64,000 nt of DNA, taken from NCBI GenBank assembly GCA_026119855.1, contig JAOWBW010000389.1, positions 310,001-374,000 of the forward strand. Direction: 5' to 3'. Positions 45,501-57,305 of the stretch are shown here, one piece after another. The notes under the pieces were generated by a model. That model was not told the DNA's origin. It searched no databases and saw only the letters and a list, made by a program, of their open reading frames with translations. This DNA is from Campanula takesimana. Taxonomy: Eukaryota; Streptophyta; Magnoliopsida; Asterales; Campanulaceae. The stretch's first letter is position 1; the number at the start of each line of letters is the position of its first letter. A program made the translations under genes and the position numbers.

Positions 45501-46886
45501 TAGTTCTTTCAATATAAAGCAAAATATAATAACACGCTAACTTCAAGAAATCTACACCTTTGGGTTGACAGACTCTTTAGGCTAGCACACCGATAGCTTT
45601 AAGATTCATTTTCTTCTTCAAAAGACATCATCAATAGTGATCTACTAAATAGACAAATGAGCCATGAATCAAGTGACTTGAGACAAAATAAGCCACAAAG
45701 TTGAAACACTTGTCACATTATAACGATCTCCCTTTTGGGTAGAGATTGTCATAAGCAACAAGCATCTCTATATAAAGCTAACAATGAGAACACACTAGTT
45801 TCAAGAAGTCCACACCTTTGGGTTCATGAACTCTCTAGACTAGTATGGCTCTAGCTTTCTTTGATTCACACATCTTATTGTTCTATGTCATTAGTCACAA
45901 CCAACGATAACCCCCTTTGGGTAGGCAATCGTAAGTTGCAATCAATGATCTCACCGCACCTAAATTATGAGAAAAACAATATTTAACAAGTTAGAACGAA
46001 TGAGTCACTTTGGCAACAACCACTCAATCTTAGCTTGTAAACATTCTCAATGCGGCCAAAGATGTAGCTAGTAAGGTCCCATGGTCTATTATAGTGCACT
46101 ATGATCATTATATAACCAAGTAGGAACATCACAATTCATGTTTTACAATCTTGCATACAAACGATAACATGCATTAACATGAGTACTTATTTCAATCAAA
46201 GTGAAATAAAAATTTGCCAAGTTCTGTATCTCATAGCATGTAAATTGTACACAATTACTATTGCAACTGAACAAATGCAATAAAACAATGTAACAGATTG
46301 TTGACTTAACATGGACATAAAATTACTTACTAAAGCATTAATCAAATTTGTAGTGGCAAAATATATCAATGATATTCTTTGTGTAAATTTAGAGAATATA
46401 TTTTTAGGGAGAAATTATAGGGATTCAAAATCCTACAACCCTAAAAACACTTGGAACAAAATATTTAGCCCATATACACATGAGGACCCAATTTCGATAG
46501 AAATATTTTCACGCAATCAATATTATGGTAAAATCTAACCATATAAAGAAGACCTAGATCATCAAGAAAATATTAACTTAGATGTTTTCTTTTGTATGAA
46601 AATTAAATCCCATAATGGACCTTCAATTTTGAAATTATATTTGAGGGAAGAAAATTATAGGAAAACAAAATTTTATAAACAAACCCAAAATTCGGAAGAA
46701 CTATATTTTGGGAGAAAATGTTTATAAAGTCAATCCCAAAATCCTTTAAACAAAAGGCATGCATATCTATGTGAAAAAAAAAAAAGAACAATTATATAAT
46801 CCACCAAGCATGCATATTTATAGGGAGAATTAAGCCTATAATCAATCGCTCTATAAAGATTTTTATTATTATAGAAAACTAAATCT
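42501..46886 (-). mobile_element. Long noncoding LTR-like tract (possible LARD or giant LTR)
   Basis: The left edge reads TGTTGAACTAGGCGGAAGCG (on the minus strand an end ...TAGTTCAACA). A minus-strand TATATATATTGG near 42610-42620 sits in the right place for a promoter. ACAATCTCTCACTTGGGCAA (42945-42965) is wording common in plant Copia LTRs. There is no credible coding sequence over 4.4 kb, but there are diverged internal duplications. Examples are 43380-43470 with 43555-43650, 45450-45590 with 45715-45860, and 46380-46520 with 46625-46745. The right end is cut by the Tat element. Class assignment is tentative. Confidence 0.4.
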
Positions 46887-47518
46887 TGATGAGACCGAGC
46901 CTTCTAGGCCGGATGTTCTGCGGTCCAAATCGATGCGACCTAGCACGTCCGAACCGGACCTGAACTCTTGGGGCCGAACCGGCAAGGAACGCGGGCAAGT
47001 AAGCCCGAGGGGACCGATCTCCCTGATATATATGCCCGAGATGACTCTGCCTCCCTCTATCCTCGAGAGCCCGTAATACCCAGCTGGCGTAAACGTGTGC
47101 AGGACGTTGTCTGTCTCTAACTGACGCCCCATAACGGTTGGTGGTGGTCCATGCTTCCCTGACAAACACGCCACCTTCCCTGTCACCCTCCTGACAAGTC
47201 CACTGGGGACTCGCCACGTGTCCCCCCAGTACCAAAGCAGTTAGTACCTTGCGCAGGTTTCTTTCCTCCTGTCATATATATACTTCTTTTCACCCCATGA
47301 GCAAGGTATGTGCTCTATCCAACTCACACACACAAGATCCTCATTGATCTTCTTCTTAGGTTTTCCTCAGAGATCTTACTCTCACACCCGAGGGCCTAAG
47401 CCGGATTCAAACCCCGGCTCTGGTCTTAACGGTGTTCTTGTCTGTGTTGTGATCAGGATCAAGAGACAGCAAACCGGAGATCTAGTCTCCATGACCCCAG
47501 AAATCTAGGGCGTCATCA
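46887..47518 (+). repeat. 5' LTR of the Tat element
   Basis: 632 bp, begins TGATGAGACC and ends CGTCATCA (6-bp inverted ends TGATGA/TCATCA). A TATA-like CATATATATAC lies near 47273-47283. A primer-site-like GTGGTTCCATTGCCCGGAA follows directly. The preceding AATCT is the likely target duplication, uncheckable here because the other end is missing. Confidence 0.75.
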
Positions 47519-47757
47519 GTGGTTCCATTGCCCGGAAACGATAATCTTCCTAGCGCAATCTTATGAGTTCTTTCGAATTCCCAGTCTAATCTGATTCAAT
47601 ACCCGTTATTGCAAGTCGTCAGTTCAAGTTTCAGTCGTCTCATCTTGAGTTTCCACCGTTCAAAGCCATTCTTTTGTTTTTACGGTTCTAAAAATACATT
47701 CGACCGTCCTGCTGACCCTCGACATTCCAAACATTTGCAATGACTGGGAAATAAATC

Positions 47758-50292
47758 TTGAACCCTAATGCTAGCCCTTCGAAACAAGCGCCTCAAGGAT
47801 CCATCTTTGCCAGATTGGGAGACAAGGCGCCTAGTGGCAGCTCGGGCACTCCCCCTCAGAAAGCAAGAAGAGAGGCGGATCTGAGAGATCATATCGAAAC
47901 TTCAAAAGCACGCAAGGCACAGAAAATCCCCGTCACTCCCCTCACCCCTGAGCAGATTCAAAAGAAAATCCAGCTCCTGAAAGTCAGGCAAAATCTAGTA
48001 GCGGAAGGGCTTCAGTTAAACCTGTCCCTAGAAGAGCTATTCAATGCCGAGGCTGACACGGGAATCCCTCTTGAAAGATCGAAAACTCATGGTTCTAAAA
48101 GCGGAGCCAGCAGGGTGGAGGGAAAGAAGAAGAGAACGATCGTTGTGGAGGACGACGATGAATAAAGAGAGGAAGGGAGAAAGAGTGAAGAAGGAGAGTC
48201 ACAACCTAGAAAGTCCAAAGGCCACTACAAGGGAAAAGCAACTGTTAAAACCGGAGAGCAATTTGCGGGGACGGCAAAAAAGGTGAAAACCGGGGGAGAG
48301 ACTGACTACAAGGTCCAGGGAATGATCAGGGACCTATGGGAGTCTAAGCAAAGTGTGTCAAAGTGCATTGGACCCATAGATGCTTTTGCCTCCTGGATAG
48401 CTGATTCACCAATCCAGCGGGGAAAAGTCCCCACGCTAGACGCTTATGACGGCTCTTCTAACTCAAAAAGCCATGTTGGGCGGTTTAAAGGGCAGATGGC
48501 TCTATTCTCAACAGATGAGGCCGTAAAATGCAAAGCTCTAGCATCCACCTTCAAAGGGAAGGCGCTGGGATGGTTGTTGGCCCATAAACCCCGCTCCATT
48601 TGCAGCTACGAGCAACTGCGGACGTCGTTCCTGAATTCGTTCGCGGGCGCTGGGGAGGTCGCAAGACCAAAATCGGACCTATGCGGTGTGAAGCAATATC
48701 CCGGGGAAAGTACGAAAGCGTACATTACTCGGTTTCGAAAAATGACCGAACAAATCGTGGACCTAACGAGGAATGACATCGAGCTGTGCTTCTTGGGAGG
48801 ATTAACATCATATACCTTGAGGCAAGAGTTCGCTTGTCGAAAGCCCGAGGGAACGGAGGAAATGTACAATCGAGCCATTGCCATGGCCGGGGTAGAGCCC
48901 TCATTCATGGATGATGCCCGCAGGAGCATAAGGGATAGGCTCGAGCCCGCTCATGACTCAAGGTACCACGCAGGCTATTCGGGGGGTAGTGGTGGCCGAA
49001 ATAGAGGCAGACCGAGGGGCACGACTAATTTCCAAAGAACTGACAACACCTTCACTCCTTTGATAGCCCCAAGGACTGAGATTCTGCGGGCAGAAGCCCT
49101 GCCTCCTCCCCCTCCCCTAGAAAGAAAGCCTTATGAGGCGAACAAAAAGAAGTGGTGCGGCTACCATGAAAGCCACGGGCATAACACGGATGAGTGTTTT
49201 CAGATGAAAAAGATAATACAACAGAAAGTCGAGGCCGGAGAATTGAAAAAATGGATCGAGGGACCCAGCAGTAAAGGAGAAGCCTCACGGGGACATGTCC
49301 AATATGTTAGGGATAGCGATGCCGACGGGGAAAAATGCTATGACATCCAGTATATCGGGGAAGAAGCCCCGAGCAACACCCAGCTCTCTATTCAGATCAA
49401 GAAATTGGAAAAGGTGTTCCTGATACCTGCATACCCACCCGAGCAAGAGGAAATGATCGGGTTTAAGAGGAGCGAGCTGGCCTCCACCCTTTTCCATTCA
49501 ACACAGCCATTGACAATCAAGATGGCTATTGGTAGAGCGGATATTGGGAGGGTCCTCATTGATACCGGGGCTTCACGGGACATACTTTACTTCCATTGTT
49601 TAGAAGAAATAGGGATGTCCGAGGCGCACTTAACCCCATATGCGGGCTTGTTGGAAAGGTTCACGAATCATACGGTCTATGCAAAAGGGACCATTGACTT
49701 CGAAGTGACCATTGGAAAGAGGCCGTTCGAGAAAACAGCCTGTGTCACGTTCATGGTGATCGATCTGAAATCTCAATACAACGCAATCTTGGGAGTGACC
49801 GCTCAGGCTGCCCTTGGAATCGTTGCATCAATCCCTCACCAGAAAATCAAATTCAGCACCCCCGCAGGGATAGCATGCATCGAAAACAAGCCCGAGCTTT
49901 TCCTCAAAATAATAGAGAAGAAAAGGAGGGAGAGCGCGATGGGGCCAAGATTGGTGAGCCCGAGGGAGGCAAAAAAGGTCAAAACCAACAGCAACGGGAC
50001 CGAGGACGCGGCCATGATTGGAACTTTGTCATTCCACTCAACACGTGCAGAATTTAAGCGTAGTAGGAGAGCCCGTCGTATTGCCGCAGAAACCAAGCAC
50101 ATAGACATCGTGATTGATTCGCTGCACGACAGAGAAATAAGGGACATCCGCCCCAACGATGCTCTGGAGGATGTAGTCATAAATCCCGCTTACCCCGAAC
50201 AAACGGTCAAGGTCGGGCTGGAAATACTGGCAGAAGGAAAAGACTTGAAAAACGCCTGGCATAGTGATCATCTGAAGAAATATTACCCTTAG
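47758..50292 (+). pseudogene. Tat gag-protease fused to the integrase tail, one in-frame stop
   Basis: A single frame runs from the ATG at 47758 to the TAA at 50290-50292, with one in-frame TAA at 48163-48165. The longest uninterrupted part starts at 48283 (669 codons). Gag is recognisable (IGPIDAFASWIADSPIQRGK, LDAYDGSSNSKSHVGRF, KALASTFKGKALGWLL, QYPGESTKAYITRF). A CHHC-type knuckle WCGYHESHGHNTDEC follows, then protease VLIDTGASRDILYF. Normal Tat pol should continue into RT after INPAYPEQTVKVG. Instead the frame jumps to AWHSDHLKKYYP, wording normally found at the very end of integrase. That implies an in-frame loss of RT, RNase H and most of integrase. The product could still be a gag-like protein if the stop were bypassed. 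Confidence 0.8.
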
Positions 50293-50451
50293 AAGACAGA
50301 ATTGTAGACCTTGAAATCTTTTTGCAATCAATAGCAGTTAGAAATTGTGGAATTACTCATGTAATGTAACGAAATCGCAGTGTAATCTGTTCGAGTAAGT
50401 AAATAATACTGCTATCGTTCTCTGAAATTACTCAAGTATGTTCGTTCTCAA
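50293..50451. other. Spacer between the gag-protease stop and the tandem array
   Basis: Noncoding; leads into the first diverged array unit. Confidence 0.5.
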
Positions 50452-51128
50452 AGTGCGGTCATATGCTCTCGAGCTAGACCGCATGCCCGCGATACGGATA
50501 CCGTTTGCAAGTCTACGAATGATACGCGGTCATACGCCCTCGAGCTAGACCGTAGGGCCCATGTCTTACGCCCCTGAGCTAGACTAAAGTGGGAGAATGA
50601 ATTCCTTGGTGGGATTATTTCTTTGTGAAATTCCTAAGAGCCAAAATGCGCGGTCATACGCCTTCGAGCTAGACCGCAGGGCCCATGTCTTACGCCCTTG
50701 AGCTAGACTAAGGTGGGAGAATGAATTCCTTGGTGGGATTATTTCCTTGTGAAATTCCTAAGAGCCAAGATGTGCGGTCATACGCCCTCGAGCTAGACCG
50801 CAGGGCCCATGTCTTACGCCCTTGAGCTAGACTAAGGTGGGAGAATGAATTCCTTGGTGGGATTATTTCCTTGTGAAATTCCTAAGACCCAAGATGCGCG
50901 GTCATACGCCTTCGAGCCAGACCGCAGGTCCCATGTATTACGCCTTTGAGCTATACAAAATGGGAGAACAAATTCCTTGGTAGAAATATTTCCTTGTGAA
51001 ATATTCCTAAACCCAAGATGCGCGGTCATACGCCTTCGAGCTAGACCGCAGGGCCCATGTCATACGCCCTCGAGCTAGACTAAAGTGGGAGAAGGCGCGG
51101 CCATACGCCCTCAAGCTAGATCGCGTGC
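50452..51128 (+). repeat. Tandem array, unit about 124 bp, inside the Tat element
   Basis: GCGGTCATACGCC..TCGAGCTAGACCGC recurs near 50525, 50650, 50774, 50898 and 51022, a spacing of 124-125 bp. Diverged units lie at about 50454 and 51095. Each full unit also has GGGCCCATGTCTTACGCCC and GAATGAATTCCTTGGTGGGA. Such arrays after the coding region are typical for Tat/Ogre elements and can seed satellites. Confidence 0.92.
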
Positions 51129-53558
51129 ACGGAAACAAAGATAGTTCATACAAGAACAAACCTTCTAAGCTATGTAATCAAAAGAGCGATAGCAAAAGAA
51201 CACGCATGAGAGGAAATCAATAGCAAAGCTGGAAACAAATATACTTATACAAACCAAAAAATTACTTGTTCGAAAATGTCCGGACCTACACTATTACAAA
51301 AAATCCCCAGGATGCAACCCGGTCTGGTCTTCAAGAGGCCGGGGGAGGAGCATTCTCCATCTCTGGAACAGAGGCAGAAGCATCAATGTCAGGTACAGAT
51401 CCAGACTGATCCTGAGAAGCATCAGCAAGTGCGGAGGCATAAGGAGAGTAAGGAAGAACCATACCATCAATGTACGGACCGCCGGGGCCAAAAGTTCTCT
51501 CCAAAGCTGCGACCAGAGGCAAGGTTCCATCGGCAGAATATCTGAATCCATCAATAGTGGAAAGAAGATCTTGGACAGTGACCGGAGCGACGAGAGGGAG
51601 AGTTGATCTGACAGACTCGGGAAGCTCGGAGAGTTGGTCCGTAGTAAAAGGCACAAGAGCATGGCCAGAAAAGCATTGAGGGTCTGAGGCCGTAATGGAG
51701 CAAAGAATCGCAATCTCTTGAGCAGTGTATTTGCCCGTAGCTGCCATATTACGACCTACTGTATGGAGAGCTGAGTTATATTGCTCTATGCTTGCCTCCC
51801 CCACCTTCTCTCTATAAGCATCAGACGCCTCAAACTCGGCCACGGCTTTCCCTCGCTCTTCTTTCAGAACGAGTTCCCAGTCTTTCTCAAACCGCATGGC
51901 ATCCAAAACCTTGCCATCCAGCTCATCAACTTTTTCAGATAAGCTCTTGTTCTTCTCCCTCTCCTCCTCCAACCGCTTGTCAGCCTCGGCCAGGCGAGCT
52001 TCAAGTCGTTGCTTCTCAGACTCAACACTTGCTTTTTTGGCCTCAGCCCGGTCTTTGGCCTCGCGAGCTGCGTCGAGATCATTGCTCAATTTAGAATTCT
52101 CCTTGACCGCAGTCATCAACTCAGCATCTTTATTCTTCAGCTCCTCTCCCGAGCCCTCCAAGACCTTGGACAAGCGGGCAATCTCATCCTTCGCCTCCGT
52201 CAATTTCTTACCCCTCGATGCGACCAAAGCAACTTCAGCTCCATACTGTGACCGCATATATAGCAGGTCATTACTAACCTGTTTTAATAAAGGAGCAAGG
52301 GAAGATTATATTAAAAGCGGGATGAGGGGTCAGAAGGCCAGAGGATCGATATATAAAAAGAAAGAGCACGTCGGTTTAAACAAGGAAAATGAAACACTAA
52401 CCTCAGCCATAGCCAAGCCCGCATGACCCAGGGCGGTTAAAAAGTTGGTCTTGGACAGCACCTTCTGTTGATAGTCCGGAAAGTTCATACGGTGCAGAAG
52501 CCCATCGCCCACATAAGAATTGAAGCCGCGGCGGCTATGGAGATCAACCCCATATACCTCAGGGGCCTCAGCTACCTTCTTCCCGAACTCCTTAGCCCGG
52601 TCCTTATCTTCTATTAACTCTACGGGGAAGCGCTCCGAGCATAGAGTCCCTTTGGCCGGGGAGGACACAATGAATTCGCGGGAAGGAAACTCAAGGCGAG
52701 GTCGTTTATCTCTAGAAGGCAAGGGGTCAACGCTCGAGTCCCTCTTTTTAGAAACCTCGGGCATTGTTTTGCCCGCGTCTTGGGGCAAAATAGAAGAGCC
52801 CGAGCACGTTGGGCCTTTGCTATGCACATTCACATGGGGGTTCAGAGGAAGCTCTCCAGTGGTCGGGAGGACAACAGCAGCAACCTTTTTAGATTTGTCC
52901 AAAAGGTCCGTGATCGGAAACTTCCTTCCCGAGGCCTCTGTTTTCTGCATGGCAGCCTGCCTTTTCTGCTTCTCCTCGGTCTCCCGCTGCTTCGCGGCCA
53001 GTCTCAAAGCGTTAATGTTTTTTAGAGGCATGGTATCGGTGGGATCTGCGGACAAAAGCAATAAACAGTCAGATAGGCCCGAGCAACTAAACAAGTAAGA
53101 AATTTGGATTTACAAGTAAGAAAAGGACCGGTCAAGCCCGGATCCGGGCATTGTTCTTTCGATTGGCAAGCAGGGCACTCATGAGCAAAAGCAAAATTTT
53201 GGTGAACTTTCCAACAAGGATCCCGCCACATAGGGGCCATATCAACTCTACACACAAAGTCAGAGCCTCGGCACAGGGCCACCCCAGCAAAAGCCAGAAG
53301 ACTCTCATTGTTGATAATAGCTTGGAAGTCAAAGACCTGCTCAACGTTCATCACGGCCTGATATTCTAAGGTAACCGATCTTTGGTGGCGGGCAAGGTAA
53401 TCATGCATGGCAGATGCGAGCTCGAGGCCCCCCTCAGAACTAGGATAATCTTTAGAAGATATAGACACCGGGGAAGCATTAGCGGGCTTAGAAAAAGGTC
53501 ACCCAAGACGATTCTGAATCACCAAGGGATACTTCTGCCACTGGTCGAATTTATTGGA

Positions 53559-55678
53559 TGTCACGACCCGAAATCTAGGCTCTGTTTTTATTAGTAATTA
53601 AATGATTTTTTATTTAAATTATTTGCTTATTTATTTATTTAAATTATTAATTATTTAAATAATTATGTGTGCAATTTATGTGTTATAATAATTATGCCTA
53701 GCATTTTATTCGAGTTATTTGGGCTAGTGTGGAAATGTTGAGTCTTAATTGTTAGTTGGGAGTGTAGTTTGTGTGTAGTGTGAGAGGGGGCCTTAGTGTA
53801 AATCTTTTAAACATTTTCATACTCCCTCCCTACTCCCCTCACCTCCCTCACCATTCTCACACTCATCTCCCTCACCCTACTCCCTCCCTTCTCAGCATCT
53901 CTCTCTCCAAGTAGAAAAGGGTAAGTTTTATTCATCCTTCTTCTCTCTTCATTTTCTCCTTCTTCCTCTCATCTTCTCTTATTTCTTAAAACATGAAACA
54001 TGTTTAGATCGTCGATAGGATCGTAGGAAGCCAAAAAGAATCGAAATCCATCAACTTTGAGATTTATCAAGTAAGTTACTTTTCCCCCATTTTGATGCTA
54101 AAAGGTTCATATCATGTTTATATGATGTTTGATGTGTTATATTTGAAGTTTGGATGAGTTTAGAATTTATTTGGAATTTATTTGGATTTTGGGTTAAAAA
54201 TGGTGATTTATGAATGTTGGGCTTGATTCTTGATTTTGGGTTGTTAAATGTTGTTGTATGAGTCTTTTAGACTTATTAGTTGTGTTGGTACATTAGTATA
54301 CTAGTTGGAAGGTTGGATTTTGGGTGAAATGTGTTTTGGGTTTGAAAATGAAAGAACCCATGTTGTTCTTCCCGATTTCTGGCAATTCCGGCATATTGGG
54401 CGACCGCCCAAAATCGTATGGGCGACCGCGCATCTTTCTGAAAGCTTTTGTTCTTGTTTTGAGGCTTTTTGGGCGACCGCACAGTCCATTTGGGCGGCCG
54501 CACAGTCCTCTGAAAGTTTACATTTGTTAATTTTGTGTGATTGAAGAATGCGTTTTGATCCAAACCTTGGGTGTCCTTCTAGTTGACCTTAGTGAACATT
54601 GTAGTACACTTTAGTGATAGAATTGGGTCATTTGTGATCAAGTTTGTGTTTGAAATTCATTAATTGTTAAGTTGGATTTTGGAGCACCCTTATTGTGTAT
54701 TGTTGGTTCATTTCATCTTCTTGGTGATTATTTGGCATGATTCCCTACTTTGGAATCCTTTGTTGTTTATCGTGCTAGTATTTTATTACTTAGACTTTAC
54801 GTGAAATCCCAGCTGGTATTTTGTGTGTGTTTGGGCGATGGGAAAGATTATAATGGCAAAGCCAAGTCCATTATAATGTTGACCATTGTTTTGCCCCCTT
54901 CTTTACCCTTTTCCAGATTGGCCTTGGAAGAGATGAGTTAGCGTTCCTTTGTGAATGTATCTAGCAAACGGGCATGACTTTGTGTCATGGTCCTTGTCCT
55001 TTGTGACACTTTTATGGTTATTGGTTCCGGTACCGTCGTTTTCTCTTCGGCTTTCATGCTATTATGAAGATGATGATTTGTTGATTATTGAAGTTGCGCA
55101 GCGATCCTTTATTTGGATGTTCCGGTTTGGAAAACCTTGGCTATATCCTTTGTTATGTGTTTATTTCCGCTGCTATCTGTTATGTGATAAATGCTATGTG
55201 CTATGTGATATTTATTATTGCTTATTGCTTCTTGCATCATAGCATGTCATGTAGTTGCATTAGTAACTTATTGAGATTTATCTCACCCCCTTTTCTTTTA
55301 TCTTTGTTTTTCCTTAACCCCCCCAGGTGCTAAGGATTAGTCTCGCTGATCACGAGAAAGAGGACGTCGAGTGTGGATCCATTCTTTTGGGGAAGGTTGT
55401 TATAGGTTGGTTTACATTATGTAAATGTGTAACCATTTTGGGATAGTTGTACCAAATATTGACGTCATTAAGAATTGTATATTTGTATTTTGTTGGGCAT
55501 AAACTTGTGGAAGTTTATGATAGTTGTAATTGGTTTTTATCAAACTTGGTTTTGTAAAACTTTGGATCATCACCTTTTGGTATCAAATGAAATTTTTAAC
55601 TCTGGTATTTCTTAGGTTTGGTTTTAGAGTCGACGTCCAGCTCGCGGTCTCGGGCCCGCGGGGTCCGGGGTCGCGACA
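53559..55678 (+). repeat. 5' LTR of the chromovirus
   Basis: Starts TGTCACGACCC and ends GGTCGCGACA. By eye it differs from the 3' LTR at 8 substitutions and 2 single-base indels. Near 54399-54505 the motif GGGCGACCGC occurs three times, plus a GGGCGGCCGC variant. ORFs inside both LTRs are duplicated shadows. Confidence 0.97.
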
Positions 55679-55680
55679 GT

Positions 55681-55692
55681 TGGTATCAGAGC
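55681..55692 (+). other. Primer binding site, initiator tRNA-Met
   Basis: TGGTATCAGAGC begins 2 bases after the LTR and is complementary to the 3' end of plant initiator methionine tRNA. Confidence 0.92.
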
Positions 55693-55799
55693 TATGGCAT
55701 TAGCTCTATGTATAAGTCTAGGTGGATTAGTATGACCTAGGTGGGTAGTAGTGTGCGGAGTGATTAACGGTTGATGTCGTATGCAGGTAATTACTCGAA

Positions 55800-57305
55800 A
55801 TGTCTGGAAGAAGAAACAGAGGCGGTACTAGTGGGGCACAGAATCAGAATGATACAAGGGAAGAAGCACGTGCCATGTTTCAAGGCATGTTCGAGGCGGC
55901 CATGAAGGCCATACATGATCAAGGTCCGAGGGTAGAGCAAGCACCACCCCGCTACGGATTGGAGCAATTTCTGAAGTTGAAACCGGTTGAATTCAATGGG
56001 GAACCCGATGTTCGGAAAGCTGAGTTGTGGATTGAGTCTATGGAGAAGATTTATGATGTGTTTGGGTGCTCGGATGAGGACAAGGTCCGGTTCGCGGCTT
56101 ACAAGCTTGTGGGTGCCGCCGAGCATTGGTGGAAGGGTGTTAAAGCTACTTGGGATGATACTCACACGGTGTATGCGTGGGAGTTGTTTGTGCGCAAATT
56201 CAAGGAGCATTTCATTCCGGTCGTTGATCAAAACCGAAAGGAGATCGAGCTACTCAACTTGGAGCAAGGATTGTTGTCTATAGCACAATACTCGGCTAAG
56301 TTCATAGAATTAGCCCGGTATTGCGACTATTTGGTGAGGACCGAGGAACAAAAGGCTATGAGATTCATTCGGGGATTGAAGACCTCCATCCGTACTCAAC
56401 TGATTGCTCAACGGATTGTGACTTTCCAAGATGCGGTGGACCGAGCCTACTTAATAGAGCAAGATATTGGGGAGCATAAAAGGAAGACCGAGGTAGCTAA
56501 CCCGAGTAAGCAAGGAGCGCAGAGCAAGTCACAACCAAGGATTGATAATCGAGGTAACTTTGGGGGACAATCTCAGTCCCGAGGGCAACCGATCCCGAGG
56601 AATCCGGGTACTACTCCGGGGATTCAGAATAGGAAGCCTTGTACCTTTTGTCAGAAGGTAGGCCATGCGGAGGATAGGTGTTGGAAAAAGCAAGGCAAGT
56701 GCACCAATTGTGGTGAAATGGGGCACTTTGCGAGAGATTGCACGAGGCACCGAGGACAAGCATCCGGGTCAGGAGTTGGTACTAATCTGGGTCAGAAAAG
56801 GGATGCCGCAGGGAAGCCCAAGGTTCAAGGGAAGGTTTATGCCATGAATCAACAACAAGCTACCGATGATCCATCCGTTATTGGAGGTATTGTTTCTGTA
56901 TCTAATGTGAGCGCGCGAGCGTTAGTAGATCCAGGATCATCTCATTCATACATTTCTGTGAAATTTGATTCCATGTTAAATGCTGCATTTGAGTCTTTAC
57001 CGTACGTGCTAGAGGTGTCGACCCCTATAGGAGAATGCTTGATTTCTGATCGAGTCTTTCGTGCTTGTGACGTGGTTATTTGTGATCGAGTCCTTTGTGC
57101 GGATTTGGTAGTTCTTCCTATCCAAGACTTTGATGTCATTTTGGGTATGGATTGGTTGAGCAAATTTCATGCGTCCGTTGATTGCCGTAAGAAAAATGTT
57201 ACTTTTTCTATTCCCGATGTGCCTAAGTTTGTTTTTGAGGCTAGTCCTCTGAGTAGGAAGGTTTCGCTTAATTTCTTTTATGAAAGCGAGAAGATTATTG
57301 CATAG
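55800..57305 (+). CDS. Chromovirus gag and aspartic protease
   Basis: An open frame of 501 codons starts [12 protein letters not shown]. The retrotransposon gag domain lies at about residues 50-190 ([50 protein letters not shown]). Two zinc knuckles follow at about 280-320, [14 protein letters not shown] and [14 protein letters not shown]. The protease at about 375-480 has the Del-type active site [12 protein letters not shown], where the catalytic Asp is followed by Pro-Gly-Ser, and ends near [20 protein letters not shown]. Gag forms the particle; the protease matures it. The frame closes at EKIIA just where the pol frame begins to make sense, so a small indel probably separates them. Confidence 0.93.
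   Translation: MSGRRNRGGTSGAQNQNDTREEARAMFQGMFEAAMKAIHDQGPRVEQAPPRYGLEQFLKLKPVEFNGEPDVRKAELWIESMEKIYDVFGCSDEDKVRFAAYKLVGAAEHWWKGVKATWDDTHTVYAWELFVRKFKEHFIPVVDQNRKEIELLNLEQGLLSIAQYSAKFIELARYCDYLVRTEEQKAMRFIRGLKTSIRTQLIAQRIVTFQDAVDRAYLIEQDIGEHKRKTEVANPSKQGAQSKSQPRIDNRGNFGGQSQSRGQPIPRNPGTTPGIQNRKPCTFCQKVGHAEDRCWKKQGKCTNCGEMGHFARDCTRHRGQASGSGVGTNLGQKRDAAGKPKVQGKVYAMNQQQATDDPSVIGGIVSVSNVSARALVDPGSSHSYISVKFDSMLNAAFESLPYVLEVSTPIGECLISDRVFRACDVVICDRVLCADLVVLPIQDFDVILGMDWLSKFHASVDCRKKNVTFSIPDVPKFVFEASPLSRKVSLNFFYESEKIIA

Noticed and set aside
50452..51128. A CRISPR-like repeat array
   Set aside because: The whole 124-bp unit is repeated without unique spacers, in a plant retrotransposon; it is an ordinary tandem array.
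54276..55333. ORFs of 60-95 codons in the 5' LTR, duplicated at 61018-62189
   Set aside because: They are identical because they sit in both LTRs; no family resemblance.
57280..57305. A programmed frameshift between gag-protease and pol of the chromovirus
   Set aside because: No slippery heptamer is evident, and related elements usually have one continuous ORF; with two other lesions a simple indel is likelier.
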